A stretch of DNA of 64,000 bases from Streptomyces sp. NA02950 (GTDB lineage Bacteria > Actinomycetota > Actinomycetes > Streptomycetales > Streptomycetaceae). Each line of letters starts with the position of its first letter. The stretch's first letter is position 1. The position numbers were made by a program, and so were the translations under genes. Location: NCBI RefSeq assembly GCF_013364155.1, contig NZ_CP054916.1:1797001-1861000 (forward strand), written 5' to 3'. Positions 52,910-61,698 of this stretch are shown piece by piece. Below the pieces are notes generated by a model. The model had not been told where the DNA came from. It saw nothing but the letters and a program-made list of their open reading frames with translations, and did no database searches.

Positions 52910-54889
52910 TCACACCTGGATGCGGCGCTCCACAGCGTCCATGATCTCGGCCAGCGCCTCGTCGACCGGGATGCCGTTCTTCTGCGAACCGTCGCGGTAG
53001 CGGAAGCTGACCGCTCCGGCCGCCACATCGTCGTCACCGGCGATGATCATGAACGGAACCTTGGCCTTCTGGGCGTTCCTGATCTTCTTCTGCATCCGGT
53101 CCGAGGAGGAGTCCACCTCCATCCGCAGCCCCTTGGCCTTGGCTTTGGCCGCGAACTCCTCCAGGTACGGCACATGGGTGTCGCCGATCGGGATACCGGT
53201 CGCCTGCACCGGGGCCAGCCACACCGGGAAGGCGCCCGCGTAGTGCTCCAGCAGCACCGCGAAGAACCGCTCGATCGACCCGAACAGGGCCCGGTGGATC
53301 ATGACCGGCTGCCGGCGCGAGCCGTCCGCCGCCGTGTACTCCAGCTCGAACCGGGCGGGCTGGTTGAAGTCGACCTGGATCGTCGACATCTGCCAGGTAC
53401 GGCCGATGGCGTCCTTGGCCTGGACGGAGATCTTCGGACCGTAGAAGGCCGCGCCGCCCGGGTCCATGACCAGTTCCAGGCCCTGCTTCTCGGCGGCCTT
53501 GCGCAGCTCCTCGGTGGCCTCTTCCCACTGGTCGCCGCTGCCCATGAACTTGTCGGAGTCGTCCCGCGTGGACAGCTCCAGATAGAAGTCGCTCAGCCCG
53601 TAGTCCCGGAGCAGGTTCAGCACGAAGGTCAGCAGATTGTCGAGCTCATCGGCCATCTGCTCCTTGGTGCAGTAGATGTGCGAGTCGTCCTGGGTGAAGC
53701 CCCGGGCCCGGGTCAGGCCGTGGACCACCCCGGACTTCTCGTAGCGGTAGACCGTGCCGAACTCGAAGAGCCGCAGTGGCAGTTCGCGGTAGGACCGCCC
53801 GCGCGCCCGGAAGACCAGGTTGTGCATCGGGCAGTTCATGGCCTTGAGGTAGTAGTCCTGGCCCTCGAACTCCATGGGCGGGAACATGCCGTCCATGTAG
53901 TGCGGCAGATGGCCGGAGGTCTCGAACAGGCGCGCCTTGGTGATGTGCGGGGTGTTGACGAACTCGTAGTCCGCCTCCTCGTGGCGCTTGCGTGAGTACT
54001 CCTCCATCTCCTTGCGGATGACACCCCCCTTGGGGTGGAACACCGCGAGGCCGGACCCCAGCTCGTCGGGGAAGGAGAACAGGTCCAGCTCGGAGCCCAG
54101 CTTGCGGTGGTCGCGCTTCTCGGCCTCGGCGAGGAAGTCCAGATGGGCCTTCAGCTCGTCCTTGGTCGGCCAGGCGGTGCCGTAGATCCGCTGGAGCTGC
54201 GGGTTCTTCTCGCTGCCCCGCCAGTACGCGGCGGCGCTGCGCATCAGCTTGAAGGCCGGGATGTTCCGGGTGCTCGGCAGGTGCGGACCGCGGCACAGGT
54301 CCTTCCAGCACAGCTCGCCGGTCTTGGCGTCGAGGTTGTCGTAGATGGTCAGCTCGCCCGCGCCGACCTCGGCCGACGCGCCCTCGGCGGCGTCCGCGGC
54401 CGAACCCTTGAGGCCGATCAGCTCCAGCTTGTACGGCTCGCCCGCCAGCTCCTCGCGCGCGGCCTCGTCCGTCACCGCACGGCGCGAGAACTTCTGGCCC
54501 CGCTTCTGGATCTCCTGCATCTTCTTCTCGATGCGCTTGAGATCGTCCGGGTGGAACGGGGTCTCGACGTCGAAGTCGTAGTAGAAGCCGTCCTTGATCG
54601 GCGGGCCGATGCCCAGCTTCGCCTCCGGGAACAGCTCCTGGACGGCCTGCGCCATGACGTGCGCGGTGGAGTGGCGCAGAATGTCCAGACCGTCCTGGCT
54701 GGTGATCTCGACCGGCTCGACCTCCTCGCCGTCGGCCGGTGCGTAGGCCAGGTCCTTCAGCTGACCGGCCACGCGCGCGGCGACGATCGAGCGGTCACCG
54801 GCGAAGAGGTCCGCGGCCGTAGTGCCCGTGGCCACCACGCGTTCTTCCCGCTCGGAATCGCGCTGGATGATCACACGGACGTCTGACAC
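52910..54889 (-). CDS. thrS: Threonyl-tRNA synthetase
   Basis: Charges tRNA-Thr. The GTG at 54889 gives 659 residues: an N-terminal TGS domain (residues 1-65), an editing domain with [11 protein letters not shown] and [12 protein letters not shown], a class II core with the zinc Cys in [11 protein letters not shown], motif 2 in [21 protein letters not shown], motif 3 [14 protein letters not shown], and a C-terminal anticodon-binding domain. AGGAGAG lies upstream. No T-box structure is evident in the leader; the minus-strand promoter may use TACGAT near 54949. Confidence 0.97.
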   Translation of the reverse strand: MSDVRVIIQRDSEREERVVATGTTAADLFAGDRSIVAARVAGQLKDLAYAPADGEEVEPVEITSQDGLDILRHSTAHVMAQAVQELFPEAKLGIGPPIKDGFYYDFDVETPFHPDDLKRIEKKMQEIQKRGQKFSRRAVTDEAAREELAGEPYKLELIGLKGSAADAAEGASAEVGAGELTIYDNLDAKTGELCWKDLCRGPHLPSTRNIPAFKLMRSAAAYWRGSEKNPQLQRIYGTAWPTKDELKAHLDFLAEAEKRDHRKLGSELDLFSFPDELGSGLAVFHPKGGVIRKEMEEYSRKRHEEADYEFVNTPHITKARLFETSGHLPHYMDGMFPPMEFEGQDYYLKAMNCPMHNLVFRARGRSYRELPLRLFEFGTVYRYEKSGVVHGLTRARGFTQDDSHIYCTKEQMADELDNLLTFVLNLLRDYGLSDFYLELSTRDDSDKFMGSGDQWEEATEELRKAAEKQGLELVMDPGGAAFYGPKISVQAKDAIGRTWQMSTIQVDFNQPARFELEYTAADGSRRQPVMIHRALFGSIERFFAVLLEHYAGAFPVWLAPVQATGIPIGDTHVPYLEEFAAKAKAKGLRMEVDSSSDRMQKKIRNAQKAKVPFMIIAGDDDVAAGAVSFRYRDGSQKNGIPVDEALAEIMDAVERRIQV

Positions 54890-55062
54890 CGGTCTCTCCT
54901 GACTGATGGGTGGCTCCCCGCGGCGAATGCCGCGCAGCGTGAATCGTACCGAGCCGACCGGTCCGACCGCGAAACGGCGGGGAGCACGCTCACCGGCCGC
55001 CCCGCGCCCCGCCCCGCGGGCGCCCGGCCGCCCGCCCCCGCGCTCCACCGCGAGCCCGGCGG

Positions 55063-56262
55063 TCAGGGCCCGCCGCACGCCTCCTCGAAGAAGTCCAGGT
55101 GCTCCTGGAGCGATTTGAGCAGCCGGTCCCGCTCCGCCTCGTCGACCTGGACCGGGGTGACGCCGGTGGCCCCGGTCAGCCGCCGGAAGCCGCCCCGGCT
55201 CTCCAGCCGCCCGCTGACCCGGACCGGCAGCCCCACCAGATGGGCATGACCGGCCACCCGGTAGTCGTCCTCCTCCAGCACGATGCGCACCTGTGCCACA
55301 TCGGCCCCGGCCAGCACCCGCAGCCGCACCGTACCGGGGCCGCCGGGTCCGGTACGGCGCAGCCGGACCACCGCTCCGGTGAGCCGCACGGCCACGGACG
55401 GCTCGTCCCGTACGAAACGCGCCCCCGCCTCCCGGAGCCCCGGCAGGTCGCCGGGCGAGAACGCCACCGGCTCGGGGCGCAGCGGGAAGCCCGGCGGCGC
55501 ACCGGCGGCCGGGGACCACTCCAGCGCCAGCCGCGCCCCCTCGGTGCCCTGGACCAGCGCGACGACGGCCTCGGTCAGCTCCCGGCTCACCCCTGCCTCG
55601 ACGGCCGCGTCGAAGGCTTCCATCCCGCCGGTGGCGCGCTGGTAGTCGACGGCGTCCCGGAGGGCGTGCAGCGCGCGGAGCAGGGTGGCGGTGGCGGCAC
55701 GGCCGTCCTCGACGGGAACGAAGACGGTCAGCGCCCGGCCGCCGGAGGCCGGTCCGGCCGGGCCGGTGAGCACCCGCTCCATGAACTCCTCGGCCGCGCG
55801 GCGGTGCCGTGCGCCGTAATAGCCCGCGCGGCCGCGGGCGGCGAGCGCACCGGCCAGCAGCATCCCGCGGGCGGCGGTGCGCAACCGCTCCTGGGCGGTC
55901 CAGGCGGCGGTGCCGCCGTGGGATTCGGGCACCTCGCGCCACCAGCGGATCTCATCGCTGGGCACGGCGAGACCGGTGAGCACCTCACGGGCGGACGGGG
56001 CGGCGCTGCGGGCCAGCGCCATCAGCGCCTCGGTGAGCAGATCGCCGCTGTCGGGGAAGTCCCGGGTCTCGGGCACCAGCAGGCTGGTGCCGCCCGCGAG
56101 CTGCCCCGGCGGGGTCCAGCGGGCGTAGCGCCCCGGCGCTCCGCCGCGGCGGCGCCAGCCGTGCCGGGTGAGCAGGGCGCCGAGGACGGCGGGATCGACT
56201 TCGTCGGGGTGCGGGGTGGCGGGGGCCGGAGGGGGCTCGCCCCCGGGCCGGTACCGGTCCAT
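55063..56262 (-). CDS. Hypothetical protein coupled to a DUF4365 protein
   Basis: A 399-residue, Arg/Gly/Ala-rich protein. The ATG at 56262 shares one base with the stop of the DUF4365 gene (TGATG). A Pro-rich start ([13 protein letters not shown]) precedes [26 protein letters not shown]; the C-terminus has beta-strand-like segments ([43 protein letters not shown]). I recognise no family. The tight coupling implies that it works with the DUF4365 protein. Confidence 0.75.
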   Translation of the reverse strand: MDRYRPGGEPPPAPATPHPDEVDPAVLGALLTRHGWRRRGGAPGRYARWTPPGQLAGGTSLLVPETRDFPDSGDLLTEALMALARSAAPSAREVLTGLAVPSDEIRWWREVPESHGGTAAWTAQERLRTAARGMLLAGALAARGRAGYYGARHRRAAEEFMERVLTGPAGPASGGRALTVFVPVEDGRAATATLLRALHALRDAVDYQRATGGMEAFDAAVEAGVSRELTEAVVALVQGTEGARLALEWSPAAGAPPGFPLRPEPVAFSPGDLPGLREAGARFVRDEPSVAVRLTGAVVRLRRTGPGGPGTVRLRVLAGADVAQVRIVLEEDDYRVAGHAHLVGLPVRVSGRLESRGGFRRLTGATGVTPVQVDEAERDRLLKSLQEHLDFFEEACGGP

Positions 56263-56840
56263 CACGGTCTCCCTCCCGCCCCGACCCGGGTCATGATCTC
56301 GCAGAGCGCGCGGTCGTCGAAGACCCGCGAGGTCGGGATCCGCACGGTGGTCCGGCGCCTGCCCGTGACCGGGTGGCCCGCCAGATTGGTCCAGTAACAG
56401 CAGTGCCGCAGGGCGAGTCGGTCGTGCCCGGCGCGCAGCCAGTCGTCCTGGCTGCGCGGCACGATCATCACGACGAGGATCTTGTGCACGGAGACCGGGG
56501 TGCGGGCCAGTTTCACCAGATGGTCGTTGTCCAGGGTGAAGGCGAAGGTAGGCCCGCGCGGCCGCGGTGCGAGCTGGTACGTGGCCTTCAACTGCACCTT
56601 GATGGTGACCTCGTCGTCCGCCGCGTGGCCGGGCGCGCTGTGGCTGACGTGCCAGTCGATGCCGTGGTCGGGGAAGGGCTGCGCCAGGGAGCAGCCGGCG
56701 GCCGCCGCGACGGCGTGCAGATAGCCCACCTGGAGGGTCTCCATACAGGCGGTGGTGGCGATGTGGCCACGCAGGGGTGCGATCCGCTCGGACAGCAGAC
56801 CGCTCGCCGCCGGGGCCGGGTCGGGCTGAGCGAGCGCCAT
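56262..56840 (-). CDS. DUF4365 protein, PD-(D/E)xK nuclease-like
   Basis: A 192-residue protein of the DUF4365 family. The segment HGIDWHVSHSA followed by VTIKVQLKATY (about residues 60-87) fits a PD-(D/E)xK nuclease core in the variant where Glu is Gln (D, then Q-x-K). Whether it cleaves DNA is unknown. It is the first gene of a two-gene operon and is divergent from a DEDDh exonuclease, a neighbourhood with nucleic-acid themes. Confidence 0.8.
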   Translation of the reverse strand: MALAQPDPAPAASGLLSERIAPLRGHIATTACMETLQVGYLHAVAAAAGCSLAQPFPDHGIDWHVSHSAPGHAADDEVTIKVQLKATYQLAPRPRGPTFAFTLDNDHLVKLARTPVSVHKILVVMIVPRSQDDWLRAGHDRLALRHCCYWTNLAGHPVTGRRRTTVRIPTSRVFDDRALCEIMTRVGAGGRP

Positions 56841-57001
56841 GACTGTTGACGCCTTCCGGTCGTCGCCGGTCCGTACATCTGTGTTGTCTCCCCGTCAGGT
56901 GGGCGGCAAACAGCGGCGGTTCGGCCACCTCCCTCCGGGTATCACCTGGTCGGGGCGGGTTGCAGCTGTCATCGCACGACCACGCACGAGGAGTTGAGGC
57001 C

Positions 57002-57727
57002 ATGCCGTCCTGGTTCGAGGGGCCGCTCGCCGCGTTCGACACGGAGACCACCGGTGTCGATGTCGAGCACGACCGGATCGTGTCGGCCGCTCTTGTCGTC
57101 CAGCGCGGGACCGGAAGCATGCCGGAGATCCGCCGCTGGCTGGTGAGCCCTGGGATACCCGTGCCGTCCGCCGCCACCGAGATACACGGGCTGACGGACG
57201 CTCACCTCCAGCGCCACGGCCGCTGGCCCGCGCCGGTGATGGAGGAGGTGGCGCGCGGCATCGCGGAGCAGAGCGCGCGGGGCACCCCGCTGGTGGTGAT
57301 GAACGCGCCGTTCGATCTGACGCTGTTGGACCGCGAGTTGAAGCGGCACCGCAACTCCAGCCTGTCGGGCTATCTTTCACTGCGTTCGCTGTGCGTGCTC
57401 GATCCCCGGGTGCTGGACAAGCATCTGGACCGCTATCGCAAGGGGCGCCGTACGCTCGCCGATCTGTGCGCGCATTACGGTGTGGAGCTGACCGGGGCGC
57501 ATGACGCGGCGGCGGACGCGATGGCCGCCCTGGACGTGGTGCGGGCGGTGGGCCGCCGGTTCGCCTCCCGGGTGGAGACGCTGACGCCCGCCGAGCTGCA
57601 CGCCCGGCAGACCGTCTGGTACGCGGCGCAGGCCCGCGGCCTCCAGGCGTGGTTCGCGCTCAACGGCTCGGACGAGGTGTGCGATCCGGCCTGGCCGCTG
57701 CGGCCCGATCTGCCGGCCGCGGCCTGA
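57002..57727 (+). CDS. DEDDh-type 3'-5' exonuclease
   Basis: A 241-residue DnaQ-like exonuclease. The ATG at 57002 has GAGGAG eight bases upstream. Exo I is AAFDTETTGVD near residue 13, Exo II VVMNAPFDLTLLD near 97 and Exo III the GAHDAAADAMAALD near 166, giving the D-E-D-H-D set. The C-terminal ~65 residues are an extension ending WPLRPDLPAAA. It lacks polymerase or GIY-YIG domains, so it may be a stand-alone repair or proofreading exonuclease. Confidence 0.9.
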   Translation: MPSWFEGPLAAFDTETTGVDVEHDRIVSAALVVQRGTGSMPEIRRWLVSPGIPVPSAATEIHGLTDAHLQRHGRWPAPVMEEVARGIAEQSARGTPLVVMNAPFDLTLLDRELKRHRNSSLSGYLSLRSLCVLDPRVLDKHLDRYRKGRRTLADLCAHYGVELTGAHDAAADAMAALDVVRAVGRRFASRVETLTPAELHARQTVWYAAQARGLQAWFALNGSDEVCDPAWPLRPDLPAAA

Positions 57728-57744
57728 CGGCGTTCCCGGGGCTC

Positions 57745-58116
57745 TCAGCCGAGGCGGAGCAGGAAGGGGTGTCCGGCCGGGTCGGAGTAGACCCGGACAT
57801 CGCGCGGTCCGCCGTTGAACCGGGTCTCCAGTGGCCGTGCGCCCAGGTCCACCACCGTGCGTTCGGCCGCGTCGATGTCCTCCACCAGCAGTTCCAGATG
57901 GGCCTGCTGGGAGTCGTCCGGGCGCGGCCAGCTCGGCGGGGCGTAGCCGTGGTCGCGGAGGAAGGCCATCCGCGTACCGCCGGGCGCGGCGATCTCGATG
58001 CGGTCGGCGTTGGTCACGGCCAGGATCTCGGCGCCGAGCACCTCCGCGTAGAACTCGGCGAGCTCTTCGGGTTCGGCGCAGTCCAGGGACAGGACGGCTG
58101 CGGTCGCGACGGTCAT
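57745..58116 (-). CDS. VOC (glyoxalase/bleomycin-resistance) family protein
   Basis: A 123-residue protein with the ATG at 58116 behind GGAGGGG. Two beta-alpha-beta-beta-beta units are suggested by LSLDCAEPEELAEFYAEVLGA and LELLVEDIDAAERTVVDLGA. The C-terminal VRVYSDPAGHPFLLRL is typical of the VOC family. The substrate is unknown. It is the last core gene before the accessory segment. Confidence 0.88.
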   Translation of the reverse strand: MTVATAAVLSLDCAEPEELAEFYAEVLGAEILAVTNADRIEIAAPGGTRMAFLRDHGYAPPSWPRPDDSQQAHLELLVEDIDAAERTVVDLGARPLETRFNGGPRDVRVYSDPAGHPFLLRLG

Positions 58117-58190
58117 GGGTTCCCCTCCGATGTTCAACCGTGGAAGTTCTCTGCGGATACCCGTGCACCGGCCGTACAAGCACACACAGT

Positions 58191-58223
58191 TGAGGCCGGG
58201 CCGCCTGTGGCGGCCCGGCCTCA
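58191..58223. terminator. Orphan strong hairpin at the core/accessory boundary
   Basis: Perfect 15-bp arms TGAGGCCGGGCCGCC (58191-58205) and GGCGGCCCGGCCTCA (58209-58223) with a TGT loop. It sits between divergent genes, where no gene runs into it, so it looks like a terminator left behind after an insertion or deletion. Base composition drops to the right of it. Confidence 0.7.
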
Positions 58224-58227
58224 CGGG

Positions 58228-58662
58228 GTGGGCGACAAGGGGTCTGACTGGAATACGCACTACCGGCTGCGGGCCCTTCGGAACCTCCTCGGCACGCTTC
58301 CCGACCCCTCCGCTCCTTTGCCGAAGCCGAAACGAAAGCCCAAGACAAACAGGGCCAAGCGCCTCAAAGATGATCAGGTAGCAAAGCTCTGCCGGGCCTA
58401 CAAAGCTGGCACATCTCGGCGACAACTCGCTGAAGACTTCGGCATCGCTCCAAAGACAGTGACCGCCATCCTCAGGCGTCAGGGCGTCAAGACCCGTTGG
58501 CGCAAGCTTGCGGATACCGACGTGGACGAAGCCGAACGGCTATACGCGCAGGGCATGTCCCTCGCCAGAGTTGGTGAACGTCTCGGGGTCACCGACTGCG
58601 CCGTGCGCTACCAGCTCAGGAAGCGCGGCATCAGGATGCGCGACTCGCACGGCCGGGAGTAG
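58228..58662 (+). CDS. Small double helix-turn-helix protein
   Basis: About 144 residues from a GTG at 58228; the start is uncertain, because no good ribosome site is visible and the GTG at 58207 lies in the loop of a terminator hairpin. A Lys/Pro-rich stretch (PLPKPKRKPKTNRAKRLKDD) precedes two HTH-like segments: SRRQLAEDFGIAPKTVTAIL and SLARVGERLGVTDCAVRYQL. The layout resembles recombinase or transposase DNA-binding domains without a catalytic part, so it may be a regulator or a fragment of a mobile element. A strong terminator follows. Confidence 0.6.
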   Translation: MGDKGSDWNTHYRLRALRNLLGTLPDPSAPLPKPKRKPKTNRAKRLKDDQVAKLCRAYKAGTSRRQLAEDFGIAPKTVTAILRRQGVKTRWRKLADTDVDEAERLYAQGMSLARVGERLGVTDCAVRYQLRKRGIRMRDSHGRE

Positions 58663-58676
58663 CCGCCCTGAACCTC

Positions 58677-58718
58677 CAGATTGGCCCCACCTTTCGCATG
58701 ATCGGTGGGGCCAATCTG
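58677..58718. terminator. Terminator after the HTH gene
   Basis: Perfect 15-bp arms CAGATTGGCCCCACC (58677-58691) and GGTGGGGCCAATCTG (58704-58718) with a 12-base loop. Confidence 0.85.
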
Positions 58719-58791
58719 CGCTGGCCAACCAATCTTTAAGCTCTACCCGCTATAAATACCCACTGCCAACCAGTAAACGGAAGGAGGTTAA

Positions 58792-59160
58792 ATGACCGAG
58801 CAACCACCAGAAATGCAAGGACAGGAGCTAACGCCTGAAGACGCACGCAAGCCAGTAGTGTTCGCCGTCCGCATCGATCCCGTTCAACGGGAACAGATCG
58901 AAGGGCTGCGCGGTATAACCGGGCAAAGCGTCAACGATGTCGGAGTGGAAGCACTGGACGACTGGATTGCCAAGACACTCGCCGATGAGACCGTTCGCAA
59001 CAAGGCTATGGCTGAACTAGACGACGAGGAGAAAAGGCTCCAGGAACGACGTAACGCCATCGCGGGCATTCTCGGACAAGCAGTTACGGCAGCAGAAGCC
59101 ACTCCGGAGCAAACCGGCACTCAAAGCCGAAGACGCGGTAAGGCACAGCCCGGTTCGTAG
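58792..59160 (+). CDS. Ribbon-helix-helix-like protein with coiled coil
   Basis: A 122-residue protein with an ideal ribosome site AAGGAGG (58781-58787) before the ATG. A -10-like TATAAAT is at 58751. Residues 22-56 (VFAVRIDPVQREQIEGLRGI, then SVNDVGVEALDDWI) fit a ribbon-helix-helix strand plus two helices. The next part is a charged coiled coil (DDEEKRLQERRNAIAGIL). Such proteins are common regulators of plasmids and integrated elements. Its codon and base use is unlike the core genes. Confidence 0.7.
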   Translation: MTEQPPEMQGQELTPEDARKPVVFAVRIDPVQREQIEGLRGITGQSVNDVGVEALDDWIAKTLADETVRNKAMAELDDEEKRLQERRNAIAGILGQAVTAAEATPEQTGTQSRRRGKAQPGS

Positions 59161-59181
59161 GCGGTTACGCCCCATGACGCA

Positions 59182-59219
59182 AGAGCCCAGCAATCCTCAT
59201 GATTGCTGGGCTCTTTTTA
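59182..59219. terminator. Rho-independent terminator after the RHH-like gene
   Basis: Perfect 14-bp arms AGAGCCCAGCAATC and GATTGCTGGGCTCT with a five-base loop, followed by TTTTTAT. A T-rich tail of this kind is rare in the core part of the window. Confidence 0.93.
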
Positions 59220-59249
59220 TTCTACAAACTCCCGAGCGAAAATCCCGTG

Positions 59250-60854
59250 TCATTCCGCCTGGTCTACATCCTCGACAGCAAGCCACTCGTTAAGACCCGT
59301 CAGCATCGCCAATGCGGACACAAAGAGCGCCTTAACGGCTGCCGGTCCTCGGAGGTCCCCGAACACCTTCGTGAGCATCTTCTCGTATTCCCTGCTCTTC
59401 CGGTGCGCCGTAGCCTTGGACCTAACCTCTTGCAGGTTGCGGAGAAACTGGACGTCTCGCTCAGCGTGCGGGTACCCGACCAACTTCAGCCAACGTTCGA
59501 GCTTTGAGATTCCCTTCTCGTTCTCGATCTTGTCTGGCAGCTGTGCCTGCACCTGCTTTTCATTGATCGCGTCAACGAAGAGCTGGGTCATGATTCGGAT
59601 GCTTGACTCGAACTCAGCTTGGGAGTCGTTCAGAGGAAGACGAAGACGCTGCAAGAGTCCAGCGTCCGCCTCCTCGGGCTTGCGGAAGAAATCCCATCCG
59701 TAACGCTCGTTCCATGCACGCCCAAACGTCACATAGTTAGACCTCACGAGCAGGTCTTCTGCCGTTGGCTCAGTAAACTGAGCGAAGAAGGCTCGACGGA
59801 TGAGCGTTTCGCTGGGACGACCATCTGCCGGAACGTTGAAGCTCCTCCAATAGTCACGCTCCTGGCGAGGCAGGTCACGACCGAGGTCACCAAGAAAGAC
59901 CATCACATGCTCTTCGGCACTGTTGTCGATCTGAACGCCCCACAGGGAAGCGCAACGAAGGCGGCCGTCGGACACTTCGTAAAGCTCGGGCTTGTCGTAG
60001 TACTTCTGCAAGACTTCCCGGCGGAAGAAGACCGGCGTCAGGTAGTGAGGCGCGTCCGGGTTAGCCCCGAAGTAGTTCGCCAGGGCTTCCGGGTTGCACG
60101 TATAGCGGACCTCATCACCATCATCATCGGTCCCAATGATGAACTCGGGGAAGTAAGTGTCTTCTTCCTCGTATGGCCAGATGCCACTTTTCTCGACAGG
60201 CGGCGACGACACTACTCGAGTGCCTAGGTAGCGAGTGAAGTCACGCCCCATGATGCCGTCACCCGAATACAGGCCGGCGCGCAGGTCATCAGTTGCCCAC
60301 TCGGCGTCATCGGGCACAGCAGTACCCTCTGCACCGTACCTAACCGAGTCAATGTAGAGAACAAGGTCGAGCTGCCGTGCAGCCTGGAACTGCCGCAGAA
60401 GCTTGGTCCGCACCTCCACCTTCTTGCCAGTGATCTTGACCGCGACTGAAGAGGTTCCGTCGTCATGCGGCTGCATGAACTGAGACGTCAAATCGTCCCA
60501 GTAGAGGTTGTGGTAAAGACGGAAATGCTGAGTCAGCTCAAGCGTTGACGGCACTACCCCGTAGTACTCACGGAGAAGAACCAACGGCTCAATGCCGTCT
60601 GGGGCCCCATCTTGGAAGTAGGTCGCTACGGGCTTACCGTTCTCATAGTGCTGTGAAAAACCGGGGCCGAAGTCACCCTTCGAGATGTCCCATCCCGGAT
60701 CACTCAGGATGCGCTCTCGTTTCGAGGGCAGCGCAAAGGCACAATAGATACCACCGTTGGCGTCGTCATCGTGCCAGCTGTCGCAAACGACCGTCCATGC
60801 ACCACGCTCAAGCGAGGTGAAGCGTTGTCTAACGTCTTCTTGTTGCAAGTCCAT
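59250..60854 (-). CDS. Large unknown protein with C-terminal HEPN-like motif
   Basis: A 534-residue protein that I do not recognise as a named family. The ATG at 60854 lies six bases after a consensus TATAAT, so the mRNA is probably leaderless and this start is well supported. The N-terminal 400 residues are mixed alpha/beta, with many aromatic and acidic residues and no P-loop or protease motif. The C-terminal ~130 residues are helical and contain LQEVRSKATAHRK (Arg about 478, His about 484), an R-x5-H motif with HEPN ribonuclease-like spacing and the typical preceding hydrophobic helix. A TIGR02391 protein, another HEPN relative, is encoded just upstream. Confidence 0.75.
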   Translation of the reverse strand: MDLQQEDVRQRFTSLERGAWTVVCDSWHDDDANGGIYCAFALPSKRERILSDPGWDISKGDFGPGFSQHYENGKPVATYFQDGAPDGIEPLVLLREYYGVVPSTLELTQHFRLYHNLYWDDLTSQFMQPHDDGTSSVAVKITGKKVEVRTKLLRQFQAARQLDLVLYIDSVRYGAEGTAVPDDAEWATDDLRAGLYSGDGIMGRDFTRYLGTRVVSSPPVEKSGIWPYEEEDTYFPEFIIGTDDDGDEVRYTCNPEALANYFGANPDAPHYLTPVFFRREVLQKYYDKPELYEVSDGRLRCASLWGVQIDNSAEEHVMVFLGDLGRDLPRQERDYWRSFNVPADGRPSETLIRRAFFAQFTEPTAEDLLVRSNYVTFGRAWNERYGWDFFRKPEEADAGLLQRLRLPLNDSQAEFESSIRIMTQLFVDAINEKQVQAQLPDKIENEKGISKLERWLKLVGYPHAERDVQFLRNLQEVRSKATAHRKSREYEKMLTKVFGDLRGPAAVKALFVSALAMLTGLNEWLAVEDVDQAE

Positions 60855-60860
60855 CAGAGC

Positions 60861-60890
60861 ATTATAAGCCGAATGCACACTAATGGACAA
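60861..60890 (-). promoter_or_regulatory. Promoter of the 534-residue gene, leaderless
   Basis: The minus strand carries TTGTCC (60885-60890), an 18-bp spacer and a perfect TATAAT (60861-60866). The ATG follows six bases later, so transcription should begin at or within one base of the A of the start codon. No Shine-Dalgarno sequence is possible. Confidence 0.78.
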
Positions 60891-60924
60891 CGCATTACCC
60901 GGGCGACCGCCCTGCTCACATCCG

Positions 60925-61620
60925 TCACGTGGTCAACCTGCGCTCGATCTTGTCCAGCATCCGCATGAGCAAGCTGGCGGTCATGACGGCTTCGGATGCC
61001 TCTGTGACGTCATCGAAAGACACTTCGCGGTGCCCGGAGGGGTTGCGGAGCACAGCGTAAGTCCCCTGGAAGAGCATCATGGTCCCAACGACTTCACCAG
61101 CGGGTGCAGCAGGGTCAGCAAGCGGTCCACCCTGCCGGAAAGCCTTCGTCATAAGGTCGGTGCCGAACACGTCGTCTCCGAAGCCGGCCAACTGACGCAC
61201 TCGAACCTCCACCGCCTTCATGGACACGAAGATGGCGTTCTCGTACTCGCCGATGAGGAACTGTCGTCGAGCCTTAGCCTCGATCAAAGGATGCAGGTTA
61301 TCTTGCAGACGGTTAACGCTACGCACCGTCTCGATACCCTGCTCCACAGCTTGATGTCCGCGGCGGGTCACGAAAACAGATTGCGGATTACTATCACCGG
61401 GCTTGCTTGCAAGCATCCCATGCGACAGCAGCCACTGCACCGCCTCGGCTACAGCCCTTGCCGGGTGAGTGCCCATCGCACGATACTTCTCGTCCGTGGT
61501 GTAGCTCAGGCAGTAGTTGTACGAGTTCCACGTGTTGGTTCGCACCATGTCTTCAAGGACATGCAGTGCCAGCTCATCGACAGGGAGCTCAAGGACATCT
61601 TGGGGGCTGAGATCGATCAT
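60925..61620 (-). CDS. TIGR02391 (Ymh) family HEPN-like protein
   Basis: A 231-residue protein. The ATG at 61620 follows a -10 element by seven bases (leaderless); a GTG at 61626 would overlap that element's downstream edge. The N-terminal half looks winged-helix-like (AVAEAVQWLLSHGMLASKP, VFVTRRGHQAVEQG). The C-terminal Ymh domain starts FLIGEYENAIFVSMKAVEVR and contains AVLRNPSGHREV, with Arg about 192 and His about 197 (R-N-x3-H, the HEPN RNase motif). Family members are often found in phage-defence contexts. It is encoded in the same direction as the 534-residue protein, 70 bp apart. Confidence 0.82.
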   Translation of the reverse strand: MIDLSPQDVLELPVDELALHVLEDMVRTNTWNSYNYCLSYTTDEKYRAMGTHPARAVAEAVQWLLSHGMLASKPGDSNPQSVFVTRRGHQAVEQGIETVRSVNRLQDNLHPLIEAKARRQFLIGEYENAIFVSMKAVEVRVRQLAGFGDDVFGTDLMTKAFRQGGPLADPAAPAGEVVGTMMLFQGTYAVLRNPSGHREVSFDDVTEASEAVMTASLLMRMLDKIERRLTT

Positions 61621-61627
61621 GCCCACA

Positions 61628-61656
61628 GATATACGCCGTCAAGCCGTGTCTGTAAA
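61628..61656 (-). promoter_or_regulatory. Promoter of the TIGR02391 gene, leaderless
   Basis: TTTACA (61651-61656), 17 bp, TATATC (61628-61633), then seven bases to the ATG at 61620. It has the same layout as the promoter of the neighbouring 534-residue gene. Confidence 0.7.
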
Positions 61657-61698
61657 GCGATTAATCACGGCACTGCCTCCTCGATGCAGGCGCAAGCC

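Noticed and set aside
54890..55062. T-box leader in front of thrS
   Set aside because: No T-box bulge sequence or specifier stem is visible; the leader is short and GC-rich.
58117..58190. Possible tRNA remnant as an attachment site next to the orphan hairpin
   Set aside because: A GTTCAACC-like string is present, but no cloverleaf or acceptor stem can be built.
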